Source: Alphaproteobacteria bacterium (GTDB lineage: Bacteria; Pseudomonadota; Alphaproteobacteria; UBA7887). From it: 5,592 nucleotides of DNA. Below the pieces are notes generated by a model. It was not told where the DNA came from, made no database searches, and saw only the letters and a program-made list of their open reading frames with translations. The stretch spans positions 1 through 5,592 of the forward strand of contig JANQOH010000333.1 of assembly GCA_028289725.1 (NCBI GenBank), given 5' to 3'. Below, piece by piece: positions 1-5,592 of the stretch. The first letter of the stretch is position 1; each line of letters opens with the position of its first letter. Made by a program: the position numbers and the translations under genes.

Positions 1-14
1 AGAGGGAGGCAAGA

Positions 15-473
15 ATGAAGGCGACTTGGACAATCGGACTCCTAGGCTGGCTCGCCATGAGCGGCGCGACATTTGCGCTGGCCGCGGACGAGCCGGACAA
101 AATCCTCGGCTATCGGCAAAACCTCATGAAGTCGGTTGGCGCCAATATCAGCAACATTGCCATGGTGGCGAAAGGCGAAGTGACATATATCGGCAATGTC
201 GCGGCCAACGCGCGGGCAATCCGCGATGGTCTCGCCGCCGCCGACCCGTTGTTCCCGGCGGGGACCGGAAAAGAGGCCGGCAAGACCCGCGCCCTACCGT
301 CGATTTGGGAAGACAATGCCGGTTTCGTCAAAGCGTTGAAGGCATCGCAAGATGCCGCGGAGGCCATGGTGGTCGCCGCCGACACCAGTGATTTGGGTCA
401 AATCCAGCAGGCCCTCGGCGTGCTCGGCAAAACCTGCGGTGGTTGTCACGACGATTTCCGCGAAAAGCAGTAG
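15..473 (+). CDS. Cytochrome c-556-like class II cytochrome c (periplasmic)
   Basis: This 152-residue protein is a periplasmic monoheme electron carrier of the cytochrome c'/c-556 family. Residues 1-23 form a Sec signal peptide with a probable cut after ALA, before ADEPD. The C-terminal haem attachment site CGGCH is at residues 141-145, followed by DDFREKQ, which is the normal end of the family. Met38 in the first helix (NLMKSVGAN) sits where low-spin c-556 proteins carry the axial Met ligand, so a six-coordinate c-556 is more likely than a gas-binding five-coordinate c'. The AKGE, LFP and PSIW stretches also match the c-556 pattern as I remember it. The length is normal for a four-helix-bundle member. 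A GGGAGG ribosome site at 4-9, five bases before the ATG, supports this start. The next gene also encodes a cytochrome c and overlaps or abuts this one, so the two are probably made together. The redox partner is not visible. Confidence 0.93.
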   Translation: MKATWTIGLLGWLAMSGATFALAADEPDKILGYRQNLMKSVGANISNIAMVAKGEVTYIGNVAANARAIRDGLAAADPLFPAGTGKEAGKTRALPSIWEDNAGFVKALKASQDAAEAMVVAADTSDLGQIQQALGVLGKTCGGCHDDFREKQ

Positions 474-1446
474 ACGGCTTCAGTGGGCGCGACGGGGGCC
501 TCGACACGCCTCCGTCGCCGCCTGGCTGGCAGGGATCGTCGCGGCGTGTTGGACGCTTCCGTTCGCCGGTGCGGCGGATCCCGACGCCGTCGAGCGCGGT
601 GCCTATTTGGCGCGCGCCGGCGGATGCATTGCGTGCCACACCGACTTTGACGGCGATGGCGCGCCACTCGCCGGCGGCGGAAAAGTCGAAACGCCGTTCG
701 GTGTTTTCTACGCACCCAATCTGACGCCGGACAATGATCACGGCTTGGGCCGATGGTCGGCAAACGACTTCGCCGTAGCGATGACCCGTGGCCGCGCACC
801 GAACGGCGGCCTTTACTATCCCGCGTTCCCCTACCCGGCCTATAGCGGCATGACCCGCGACGACATCGCGGACCTTTGGGCCTATCTGCAATCGCTGCCG
901 GCGGACGGGCGCCCGAACCAAGCGCACGATCTCGCATTCCCGTTCAATCTGCGCGTCGCCAATCTCGGCTGGCAATTTCTGTTCTTCAAACCGGTGGCAT
1001 GGCGTGCCGATCCGGACCAACCCGAGACCTGGAACCGAGGCCAGTATTTGACCGAGCATCTGCTCCATTGCGGCGAATGCCATACGCCGCGCAACCAACT
1101 CGGCGTCAAACGCAAGGCCATGGCCTACGCCGGCCACAAGGAAGGGCCCGACGACTCGACCGTGCCGAACATCACGCCGCATGACGACACCGGGATCGCG
1201 GACTGGAGCGAGGGCGATATCGTCTGGCTGTTGCAAACCGGCTTCATGCCGTCGGGCGACGATATCCAAGGCGAGATGAAATTGCTTGTCGATCACGGAT
1301 CGAGCCACCTCACCGCGGACGATTTGAAGGCGGTCGCGGCCTACATTCTATCTCTGCCGCCGATCGACAATCGCGTGCGCGAACCCGCCGCACCCGCCGC
1401 CGAAGACGAAGGCGGCGCAGATGATGACTACGATTACGACTTCTAG
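439..1446 (+). CDS. Diheme c-type cytochrome (alcohol/aldehyde dehydrogenase cytochrome-subunit type)
   Basis: This is an exported two-haem cytochrome c that should carry electrons in the periplasm, typically from a dehydrogenase to the respiratory chain. Counting from a GTG start at 439 (335 residues), a hydrophobic signal segment spans about residues 26-45 and ends in FAGA before ADPDAVERG. Haem site 1 is CIACH (63-67), with probable Met ligand 138 in the FPYPAYSGMT motif. Haem site 2 is CGECH (211-215), with probable ligand Met280 ahead of the SSHLTADDLKAVAAYILSLPP helix. Related AdhB-type subunits usually carry three haems, so this is a shorter diheme form. It ends in an acidic tail (about 321-335, rich in Asp, Glu and Tyr). 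The start is uncertain. The frame is open back to an ATG at 352, which would overlap the preceding gene by 122 bases and add residues that do not look like a signal peptide. GTG 439 gives a more reasonable leader but has no clear ribosome site, and ATT 454 is also possible. The family call is firm and the 5' end is not. Confidence 0.88.
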   Translation: MVVTTISAKSSRRLQWARRGPRHASVAAWLAGIVAACWTLPFAGAADPDAVERGAYLARAGGCIACHTDFDGDGAPLAGGGKVETPFGVFYAPNLTPDNDHGLGRWSANDFAVAMTRGRAPNGGLYYPAFPYPAYSGMTRDDIADLWAYLQSLPADGRPNQAHDLAFPFNLRVANLGWQFLFFKPVAWRADPDQPETWNRGQYLTEHLLHCGECHTPRNQLGVKRKAMAYAGHKEGPDDSTVPNITPHDDTGIADWSEGDIVWLLQTGFMPSGDDIQGEMKLLVDHGSSHLTADDLKAVAAYILSLPPIDNRVREPAAPAAEDEGGADDDYDYDF

Positions 1447-1723
1447 CCTCGGCCAGCGTCTGCGCACGGTAACGCGGCATCTGATCCGGGAAGCACGGGT
1501 CTGGCGGCTGGTCATCGCGGATCCCCGCACGCCGCGCCTCTCCCGGTGGCTCTTGTGGGCCGCCCTCGCCTACGCCCTGTCGCCGATCGATTTGATACCG
1601 GATGCAATTCCGGTCCTCGGGCAGCTCGACGATTTGCTGTTGGTTCCTGTGTTGGTTTGGCTTGCTTTGCGGTTCGTTCCACCCCACGTCATCGACGACT
1701 GCCGGCGCCGCGTCGCGCCATAA
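1421..1723 (+). CDS. YkvA-family (DUF1232) small membrane protein
   Basis: This is a 100-residue protein of the DUF1232/YkvA family, whose biochemical role is not known. The family signature is clear: DPRTPRLSRW at 34-43, then ALSPIDLIPDAIPVLGQLDD at 52-71. It contains two hydrophobic stretches (about 41-60 and 72-87) separated by the SPIDLIPD turn, consistent with a small inner-membrane hairpin. A basic N-terminal region precedes them. The start is one of two adjacent ATG codons, 1421 or 1424. It lies inside the last codons of the diheme cytochrome gene, giving a 26-base overlap in a different frame, so translation is probably coupled to that gene. No strong independent ribosome site is visible; AAGGCGG lies shortly upstream. 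Position suggests co-expression with the two cytochromes, but a functional link is only inference. Confidence 0.88.
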   Translation: MMTTITTSSLGQRLRTVTRHLIREARVWRLVIADPRTPRLSRWLLWAALAYALSPIDLIPDAIPVLGQLDDLLLVPVLVWLALRFVPPHVIDDCRRRVAP

Positions 1724-1744
1724 TCGTGGCCGGATTCCGACGTC

Positions 1745-1757
1745 AAATGGGCCATTT
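1745..1757. promoter_or_regulatory. Short dyad in the gap upstream of the protease gene
   Basis: AAATGG and CCATTT flank a single G, a perfect 6+6 inverted repeat in the 155-base gap (1724-1878) between the DUF1232 and protease genes. With no loop it is more like a protein-binding dyad than a terminator. It lies about 120 bases before the protease start, where an operator could sit. No regulator is known from the sequence, and a dyad of this size can occur by chance. The rest of the gap holds no promoter I can defend. Confidence 0.2.
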
Positions 1758-1878
1758 CGGGGCGGCGTTCACAAGCCGGTGATCCGTGCTTCAACATGTC
1801 CGGCAGTGGAATTATCTGCCGCGCGACGGCCAGCCGAGCCGATCCTAGAAATCGTTCCGATGTAAGGATCCAAGACAC

Positions 1879-3351
1879 ATGAATTCTGCTGCAACTCCTG
1901 CCATAGACGAACCGCCTGTTCGGGCGATCAGCGCCGGCGCGCTCGCCCTTGTGGTGTTCGCGTTCGCGACCGCCGCCGCGCCATTCACTGCGCATGCGCG
2001 CGGTACACCCGACAGCTTCGCGGACCTGGTTGAAAAATTGTCGCCGGCCGTGGTCGCGGTCGCCACGGAAAAAGCGATCCCGCAATCGGGGCGCATTCCC
2101 TATCAAGCGCCGCCCGGCTCCCCGCTTGAAGAATTTTTCCGGCGATATTTTGGTCAACCGGCCCCCGACATGGAGGAGCCGATGCACCGGCGCATGGCCG
2201 CCGGGTCCGGCTTCTTGATCGACGCAAGCGGCTATATCGTGACCAACAATCATGTCGTCAGCGGCGCCGACAACATCACGGTCACGCTCAATGACGAAAG
2301 CGAATATGACGCGACGCTCGTCGGCGCGGATCCGAAAACCGATTTGGCGTTGCTGAAAATCAAGGCCGATCGGCCGCTGCCCTTTGTCACATGGGGCGAG
2401 TCCGACGCCGTGCGGGTTGGCGACTGGTCGCTCGCGATCGGCAATCCCTTCGGCCTCGGCGGCACCGTGACCGCCGGCATCATTTCGGCCCGCGCCCGCG
2501 ACATCAATGCCGGCCTGTACGACGACTTCTTGCAGACCGATGCGCCGATCAATCCCGGCAACTCCGGCGGGCCGTTGTTCAACCTCGAGGGCGAGGTGAT
2601 CGGCGTCAACACCGCGATCGCGTCGCCGAGCGGCGGCAATGTCGGTATCGGTTTTGCGATCCCGGCGACCCTCGCGGAACCGATCATCGCGCAACTTCGC
2701 ACCCACGGCAAAGCGATCCGCGGATGGCTCGGCGTGCAAATTCAGCCGCTCACCGGTGATCTCGCCGAAGGCCTCGGCATTGAAGACACTGATGGCGCGC
2801 TTGTTGCACGCGTAACCGACGGCAGCCCGGCCGCGCTCGCCGACTTGCGCTCCGGCGACGTCATCACCCACTTGGACGGCCGGCCGGTCGAGGATCCACG
2901 CGACCTCGCGCGCATGGTGGCCGACACGCCGGTTGGCGAGACGGTGCCGGTTGACGTCCTGCGCGATGGCCGTGAAAAGACCTTGTCGGTCACGATCGCA
3001 GCGCTCGACGAAGGCAATGTCGCCCTGAGTGAGCAAGACGACGCGCCCGCGAAAACCAAGCTTGGTCTCGCGGTCGCGCCCATCACGCCGGATCTTGTGT
3101 CGCAATATGGCCTGGCGCCGGATGCGGTTGGCGTGCTTGTGGTCGGCATAGACCGCAATAGCCCGGCCGCGAATACCGACATCCAGGTCGGTGACGTGAT
3201 CGTCGAAGCCGGTCAGGAGCCGGTGTACGAGCCAGAAGACATTGGCGCCGCGATCCTGCGGGCGGAGCAAGCCGGACGCCGCGCGCTTCTGCTGCTGATC
3301 GACCGCCAAGGCAATATTCTGTTCCGCGCAACCCCACTCGGCGTCGGCTAA
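1879..3351 (+). CDS. degP: Do-family periplasmic serine endoprotease (DegP/HtrA-type) with two PDZ domains
   Basis: This 490-residue protein belongs to the DegP/DegQ/MucD group, which degrades or refolds misfolded envelope proteins in the periplasm. A hydrophobic export signal spans about residues 17-37 and ends in AHA (38-40), preceded by an unusually long, weakly charged n-region. The trypsin-like domain (about 45-275) shows the whole catalytic triad: His125 in VTNNHVV, Asp155 in KTDLALLKI and Ser229 in NPGNSGGPLF. A DegP-like LA-loop region lies between about 65 and 105. PDZ1 runs from about 281 (RGWLGVQIQP) to 375, and PDZ2 from about 393 to 483. Length and order are those of a complete Do protease. 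An AAGGA ribosome site at 1864-1868, ten bases before the ATG, supports the start, and there is no other in-frame Met before residue 98. The gene has its own 155-base leader and its own terminator, so it may be a separate unit from the cytochromes. DegP, DegQ and MucD cannot be told apart here. Confidence 0.95.
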   Translation: MNSAATPAIDEPPVRAISAGALALVVFAFATAAAPFTAHARGTPDSFADLVEKLSPAVVAVATEKAIPQSGRIPYQAPPGSPLEEFFRRYFGQPAPDMEEPMHRRMAAGSGFLIDASGYIVTNNHVVSGADNITVTLNDESEYDATLVGADPKTDLALLKIKADRPLPFVTWGESDAVRVGDWSLAIGNPFGLGGTVTAGIISARARDINAGLYDDFLQTDAPINPGNSGGPLFNLEGEVIGVNTAIASPSGGNVGIGFAIPATLAEPIIAQLRTHGKAIRGWLGVQIQPLTGDLAEGLGIEDTDGALVARVTDGSPAALADLRSGDVITHLDGRPVEDPRDLARMVADTPVGETVPVDVLRDGREKTLSVTIAALDEGNVALSEQDDAPAKTKLGLAVAPITPDLVSQYGLAPDAVGVLVVGIDRNSPAANTDIQVGDVIVEAGQEPVYEPEDIGAAILRAEQAGRRALLLLIDRQGNILFRATPLGVG

Positions 3352-3388
3352 CCGCCCGTCCCTTCGCGCAAGAGGCGCTCCGACCCAT

Positions 3389-3425
3389 GCCCTCCCCTTC
3401 ATTACCGGGGGAGGGCTTTTTCTTT
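3389..3425 (+). terminator. Rho-independent terminator after the protease gene
   Basis: GCCCTCCCC (3389-3397) pairs perfectly with GGGGAGGGC (3408-3416), a nine-base-pair G+C-rich stem with a ten-base loop. It is followed directly by TTTTTCTTT (3417-3425). It lies 38 bases after the protease stop. The T tract follows only on the plus strand, so it ends transcription from the protease side. It would not serve as a classical terminator for the converging crotonase gene, whose stop is ten bases beyond it. Confidence 0.93.
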
Positions 3426-3434
3426 GTTGGGTTT

Positions 3435-4265
3435 CTACAAAGGCGAGTCGGGCGGAAAGTCGGGGCGACGCTTTTCCTTATGGGACGCGACGCCCTCTTT
3501 AACCTCAGGACCGGTAAACCCGAGAAATTCGAGCGCCAGCGAGGTATCGAAAGTCGGTCCGGCGCTGCGCAGCCAATTGTTCAGCGCATATTTGGTCCAG
3601 CGTATGGCCGTCGGTGCGCCAGCGGCCAGTTTGTTCGCGACTTCGAGAGCCTTGTCCTGCAATGCATCGTCGTCGACACAAAGCGAGACAAGACCGATGC
3701 GTTCGGCTTCCTCACCCGAAACTGGTTCGCATAGCAACAAATAATATTTCGCTTTCGCCATGCCGCACAATAAGGGCCAAACGATCGCGGCGTGATCCCC
3801 GGCCGCGACACCGAGACGCGTGTGGCCATCGATAATACGCGCCGTGCGCCCGACGATCGAGATATCGGCCAGCAAACCCGCAACCAATCCCGCGCCCACG
3901 GCTGCACCGTGCATGGCGGACACGATCGGTTTGGAGCAATTGATCACGTTGTAAACGAGATCGCGCGCTTCCTTCCAAACCCGGACGCGCGCGTCATACT
4001 CGACCGTCATGGACTCGACGAGATCGAAATCGCCGCCGGCGGAAAAACCCTTGCCGGCGCCGCGCAAGATCACCGCAGAGACGCGTTCGTCGCCATCGAT
4101 CGCGCGCCATACTTCGGCGAGTTCGCCATGCATGTCCGCACCGACCGACGACAGCCGATCGCCGCCACCCATCGTAATGCGCAAGACGCGCTCGGCCGGC
4201 CAGTCGAAGCCGAGACTGGGAAATCGCGTATACCGGTCGTCGCCGGCACTTGTGTCTGGGGCCAT
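3435..4265 (-). CDS. Crotonase-superfamily protein (enoyl-CoA hydratase/isomerase family)
   Basis: This 276-residue protein has the crotonase fold and should bind an acyl-CoA thioester. The first oxyanion-hole segment GKGFSAGGDFD lies at 71-81 and the second, HGAAVGAGLVAG, at 119-130. The GEEAERIGLV helix-turn (184-193) and the FTGPEVKEGVASHKEKRRPDF end (about 250-270) are typical of the family. Aligned by eye with rat mitochondrial hydratase, the two catalytic glutamates fall on Val128 and His148, so standard hydration of enoyl-CoA is doubtful. An Asp-His pair in VAAGDHAA (157-158) may matter. Isomerase, decarboxylase, hydrolase or another CoA reaction are alternatives I cannot choose between. 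The ATG at 4265 has a strong GGGAGG site (plus-strand 4271-4276) five bases away. It lies 65 bases after the flavoprotein-like gene on the same strand, so the two are probably co-transcribed. It converges on the protease gene. Confidence 0.92.
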   Translation of the reverse strand: MAPDTSAGDDRYTRFPSLGFDWPAERVLRITMGGGDRLSSVGADMHGELAEVWRAIDGDERVSAVILRGAGKGFSAGGDFDLVESMTVEYDARVRVWKEARDLVYNVINCSKPIVSAMHGAAVGAGLVAGLLADISIVGRTARIIDGHTRLGVAAGDHAAIVWPLLCGMAKAKYYLLLCEPVSGEEAERIGLVSLCVDDDALQDKALEVANKLAAGAPTAIRWTKYALNNWLRSAGPTFDTSLALEFLGFTGPEVKEGVASHKEKRRPDFPPDSPL

Positions 4266-4270
4266 ATTTT

Positions 4271-4276
4271 CCTCCC
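4271..4276 (-). promoter_or_regulatory. Ribosome binding site of the crotonase gene
   Basis: On the minus strand GGGAGG is followed by AAAAT and then ATG, a near-ideal Shine-Dalgarno and spacing. It fixes the start at 4265 and contrasts with the poor site of the upstream gene of the pair. Confidence 0.75.
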
Positions 4277-4293
4277 GTGTCGATGCGGCGCTT

Positions 4294-4322
4294 TTTCTCC
4301 GCGCTTACCGCCGTGCTGTCAA
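4294..4322 (-). promoter_or_regulatory. Possible promoter in front of the crotonase gene
   Basis: A perfect TTGACA lies on the minus strand at 4322-4317, eight bases after the stop of the flavoprotein-like gene. The element at the usual 17-base distance, GAGAAA (4299-4294), is a poor -10 box. If used, it would let the crotonase gene be expressed separately from the gene before it. The -35 match alone is weak evidence. Confidence 0.22.
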
Positions 4323-4330
4323 TCAGGTCG

Positions 4331-5212
4331 CTACCAGCCGCTCGAACGCGCCGGCTGGGCGGACGCATCCGTGTGCCCGATCGCCCGACGCAACGCCGCC
4401 GATATAGCGTCGAGGCTCGGATGCTGCCATCGCGCGGCGACAACACCGTCCGGACGCAGCAAATAGAACGCGCCGGTCATGGCGCCATACTGACGATGGA
4501 GCGCACGATCGGGCTCGACGATCAGCGGAAAACCGTCGGATGCGGCCGACGCGGACGCGCTGACCACGATGGTGGCGACCGGTACCGCGGCCGTTTGGAG
4601 GTTTCGCAGTCCGGTCGCCAAGACCGGCGGCAAGGCATCGTAGTCCCCGGTAAAGAACAAGGCCGCGAAGCCTTTGCCGCATAGATCGGTCAAGGAGACC
4701 GGCGTGTCGTACCCGGAAGGCTCAACGGCGTGGTCGTGCATTTCGGTGCCGGCGGGCGGACCGGTACGAAACTTTTTGTCGATGCCGAATTGGCTGGTGA
4801 GCGGCGACGCCGTGTAATCGATCGGCGCGTCGGGCGCGGCCGCCCGCCGCTCTATCTCATAGCTGTTGAGCAGCGCAAGCGGAGCATCACCGTGCAAAAC
4901 AAGCCCGAGCTTCCAGGCGAGATTGCGCGCGTCGCCGACGGCCAGTGCCTCACCGTCGGTCTCACCAGTGCGCGCCGCGGCACCCGCGAAAAATTGTGAG
5001 CCATCGCGAAACCGTGATTTGGCTGCCGCGTCGTCTGCATCAAAACTCACGGAAAACGCGAACTCGGACCGTGATCCGGCATCTTGGCGGCCGACGGCCA
5101 CGTCGACGCCGCGATCCGAAAGCGCGGACGCAAGCAATCGCGCGGCGGGATCTTCACCGACAATTGCGACCGTCGCGGGATCGTTCTGGTCAGCCACTGT
5201 GTTTTCTGACAT
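4331..5212 (-). CDS. Internally shortened FAD-dependent monooxygenase-like protein with C-terminal thioredoxin-like domain
   Basis: This 293-residue protein resembles class A flavin hydroxylases (phenol hydroxylase, MhpA and PheA/TfdB type), which are usually about 500-650 residues, but most of the catalytic body is missing. Residues 15-43 (VAIVGEDPAARLLASALSDR and on) look like the first beta-alpha-beta unit, yet the GxGPxG loop reads GEDPAA. About 250 residues of FAD and substrate domain seem absent. Then RFRDGSQFFAG (67-77) matches the usual RYRxGRVFLAG, but the conserved GDAAH that should overlap it reads GAAAR, losing the FAD-binding Asp. The following helix, DARNLAWKLGLVL with NSYEIERR (94-106 and 116-123), is well kept. 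Residues about 153-280 are the family's C-terminal thioredoxin-like domain, with RQYGAMTGAFYLLRPDG at 240-256 and a single Cys178. The frame has no stop or shift. ATG 5212 is the first start after an in-frame stop; its ribosome site is poor. Normal oxygenase activity is unlikely. A structural, binding or regulatory role, or early decay, are both possible. Confidence 0.82.
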   Translation of the reverse strand: MSENTVADQNDPATVAIVGEDPAARLLASALSDRGVDVAVGRQDAGSRSEFAFSVSFDADDAAAKSRFRDGSQFFAGAAARTGETDGEALAVGDARNLAWKLGLVLHGDAPLALLNSYEIERRAAAPDAPIDYTASPLTSQFGIDKKFRTGPPAGTEMHDHAVEPSGYDTPVSLTDLCGKGFAALFFTGDYDALPPVLATGLRNLQTAAVPVATIVVSASASAASDGFPLIVEPDRALHRQYGAMTGAFYLLRPDGVVAARWQHPSLDAISAALRRAIGHTDASAQPARSSGW

Positions 5213-5247
5213 GACGCATCATCTGTAAGCAGCATAGGCAGGGTAAG

Positions 5248-5252
5248 TAAGG
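5248..5252 (+). promoter_or_regulatory. Ribosome binding site of the right-edge gene
   Basis: TAAGG lies six bases before the ATG at 5259. An in-frame TAA at 5244-5246 rules out any earlier start, so this site and the ATG together fix the beginning of the edge gene. Confidence 0.5.
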
Positions 5253-5258
5253 CGCGCC

Positions 5259-5592
5259 ATGGGAGCTGATATTTCGACCGCTGCAGCCGTGTTTTTGGTC
5301 GCCCTGGGCGCCTGGCAGGATCTGTGGCAGAGCATGGCCGACCAAGCCCGTGCCCTGCTGCTGAACCAACCCGCCGCCGTTGAGACACCCGGAGAAGGCG
5401 TCAGTTTTCGCGGCACCAGCCTGCACGGCAGCGCGTCCAATCCGCTGCTCACCGTACACGACGTTGTCGTGCGGGGTGAAAGCCAGGGACAGAGCTGGGC
5501 GTGGCACGTCGGCGAAGTCATTCTCGCGCTGCACCCAAACGACGTGCATCGGATCGAGGCCACGTTGCCGTCGCCGCAAGACATCTACGCGC
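5259..5592 (+). CDS. Partial membrane-anchored or exported hypothetical protein, cut by the window end
   Basis: The frame is open from the ATG to the last base (111 complete codons), so the C-terminal part is missing. Residues 5-19 (ISTAAAVFLVALGAW) form a short hydrophobic segment, a possible uncleaved anchor or signal. The rest looks like a periplasmic domain of alternating polar and hydrophobic strands: GVSFRGTSLHG, LLTVHDVVVRG, WAWHVGEVILALHP and HRIEATLP. This pattern, with a short strand about the residue's own topic followed by 'xLxPxDxxRxExTLP', faintly recalls DUF2125/DUF945-type proteins. I do not recognise it firmly and assign no function. It diverges from the flavoprotein-like gene with 46 bases between the start codons, so promoters for one must overlap the coding start of the other. 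Antisense frames here exist but lack ribosome sites and sensible composition. Confidence 0.68.
   Translation, partial: MGADISTAAAVFLVALGAWQDLWQSMADQARALLLNQPAAVETPGEGVSFRGTSLHGSASNPLLTVHDVVVRGESQGQSWAWHVGEVILALHPNDVHRIEATLPSPQDIYA

Noticed and set aside
466..498. Twin-arginine-like SRRLQW in the leader of the diheme cytochrome, suggesting Tat export.
   Set aside because: c-type cytochromes receive haem outside after Sec export, the motif fits the Tat consensus poorly, and it depends on an uncertain start.
328..1308. A 326-codon open frame on the minus strand opposite both cytochrome genes.
   Set aside because: The plus strand encodes both haem motifs and their ligands, and the antisense product is low-complexity and Arg-rich.
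1790..1818. TTCAAC, 17 bases, TATCTG upstream of the protease gene as a promoter.
   Set aside because: Only three of six bases match in each box. No convincing heat-shock or envelope-stress sigma-factor site was found in the gap either.
3366..3378. GCGC-AAGAG-GCGC hairpin before the terminator.
   Set aside because: A four-base-pair stem is too small to claim in such G+C-rich sequence, and the strong hairpin just after it explains termination.
1570..3402. A 610-codon open frame on the minus strand opposite the protease gene.
   Set aside because: It is an antisense shadow of G+C-rich codons. The plus-strand frame has a full protease with triad and PDZ domains, and the antisense protein is Arg-rich without any recognisable domain.
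3792..4466. Plus-strand open frames opposite the crotonase and the start of the gap beyond it.
   Set aside because: The minus strand has the crotonase motifs, a strong ribosome site and family-like length, while the plus-strand frames have none of these.
1..5592. Mobile element, CRISPR, tRNA or rRNA content.
   Set aside because: No transposase, regularly spaced repeat, cloverleaf or rRNA-like stretch was found by eye. Gene content and base composition look uniform throughout.

Overview
The window is G+C-rich with dense, uniform coding. The best-matched families are cytochrome c-556, a diheme cytochrome c of the alcohol-dehydrogenase-subunit type, a YkvA-like DUF1232 protein, a DegP/HtrA protease and a crotonase. 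Together they point to an alphaproteobacterium, probably free-living and respiring. This is inferred from family resemblance, not from a marker gene. No RNA gene, mobile element, CRISPR array or long repeat was seen.

Left part, plus strand (15-3351). A cytochrome c-556-like class II cytochrome is followed by a diheme cytochrome c whose reading frame must start very close to, or inside, the end of the first gene. The diheme gene overlaps a small DUF1232 membrane protein gene by 26 bases. These three look like one translationally coupled unit: two periplasmic electron carriers plus a small membrane protein. No dehydrogenase or oxidase partner lies inside the window. After a 155-base gap comes a complete periplasmic Do-family serine protease with its catalytic triad and two PDZ domains. 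A strong rho-independent terminator closes it.

Middle and right part, minus strand (5212-3435). Two genes run towards the protease. The first (5212-4331) is a 293-residue internally shortened relative of FAD-dependent aromatic hydroxylases (phenol hydroxylase/MhpA type). It keeps a short N-terminal Rossmann-like start, a degraded second FAD motif and the C-terminal thioredoxin-like domain, but lacks the substrate-binding core. The second (4265-3435) is a crotonase-superfamily protein in which both classical hydratase glutamates appear to be replaced. The two are 65 bases apart and probably co-transcribed. They are the most unusual content of the window: two altered enzyme scaffolds side by side, both with intact frames.

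Right edge, plus strand (5259-end). A protein gene diverges from the flavoprotein-like gene with only 46 bases between the start codons and runs off the window. It has an N-terminal hydrophobic segment and a possible beta-rich periplasmic domain. I do not recognise it with confidence.
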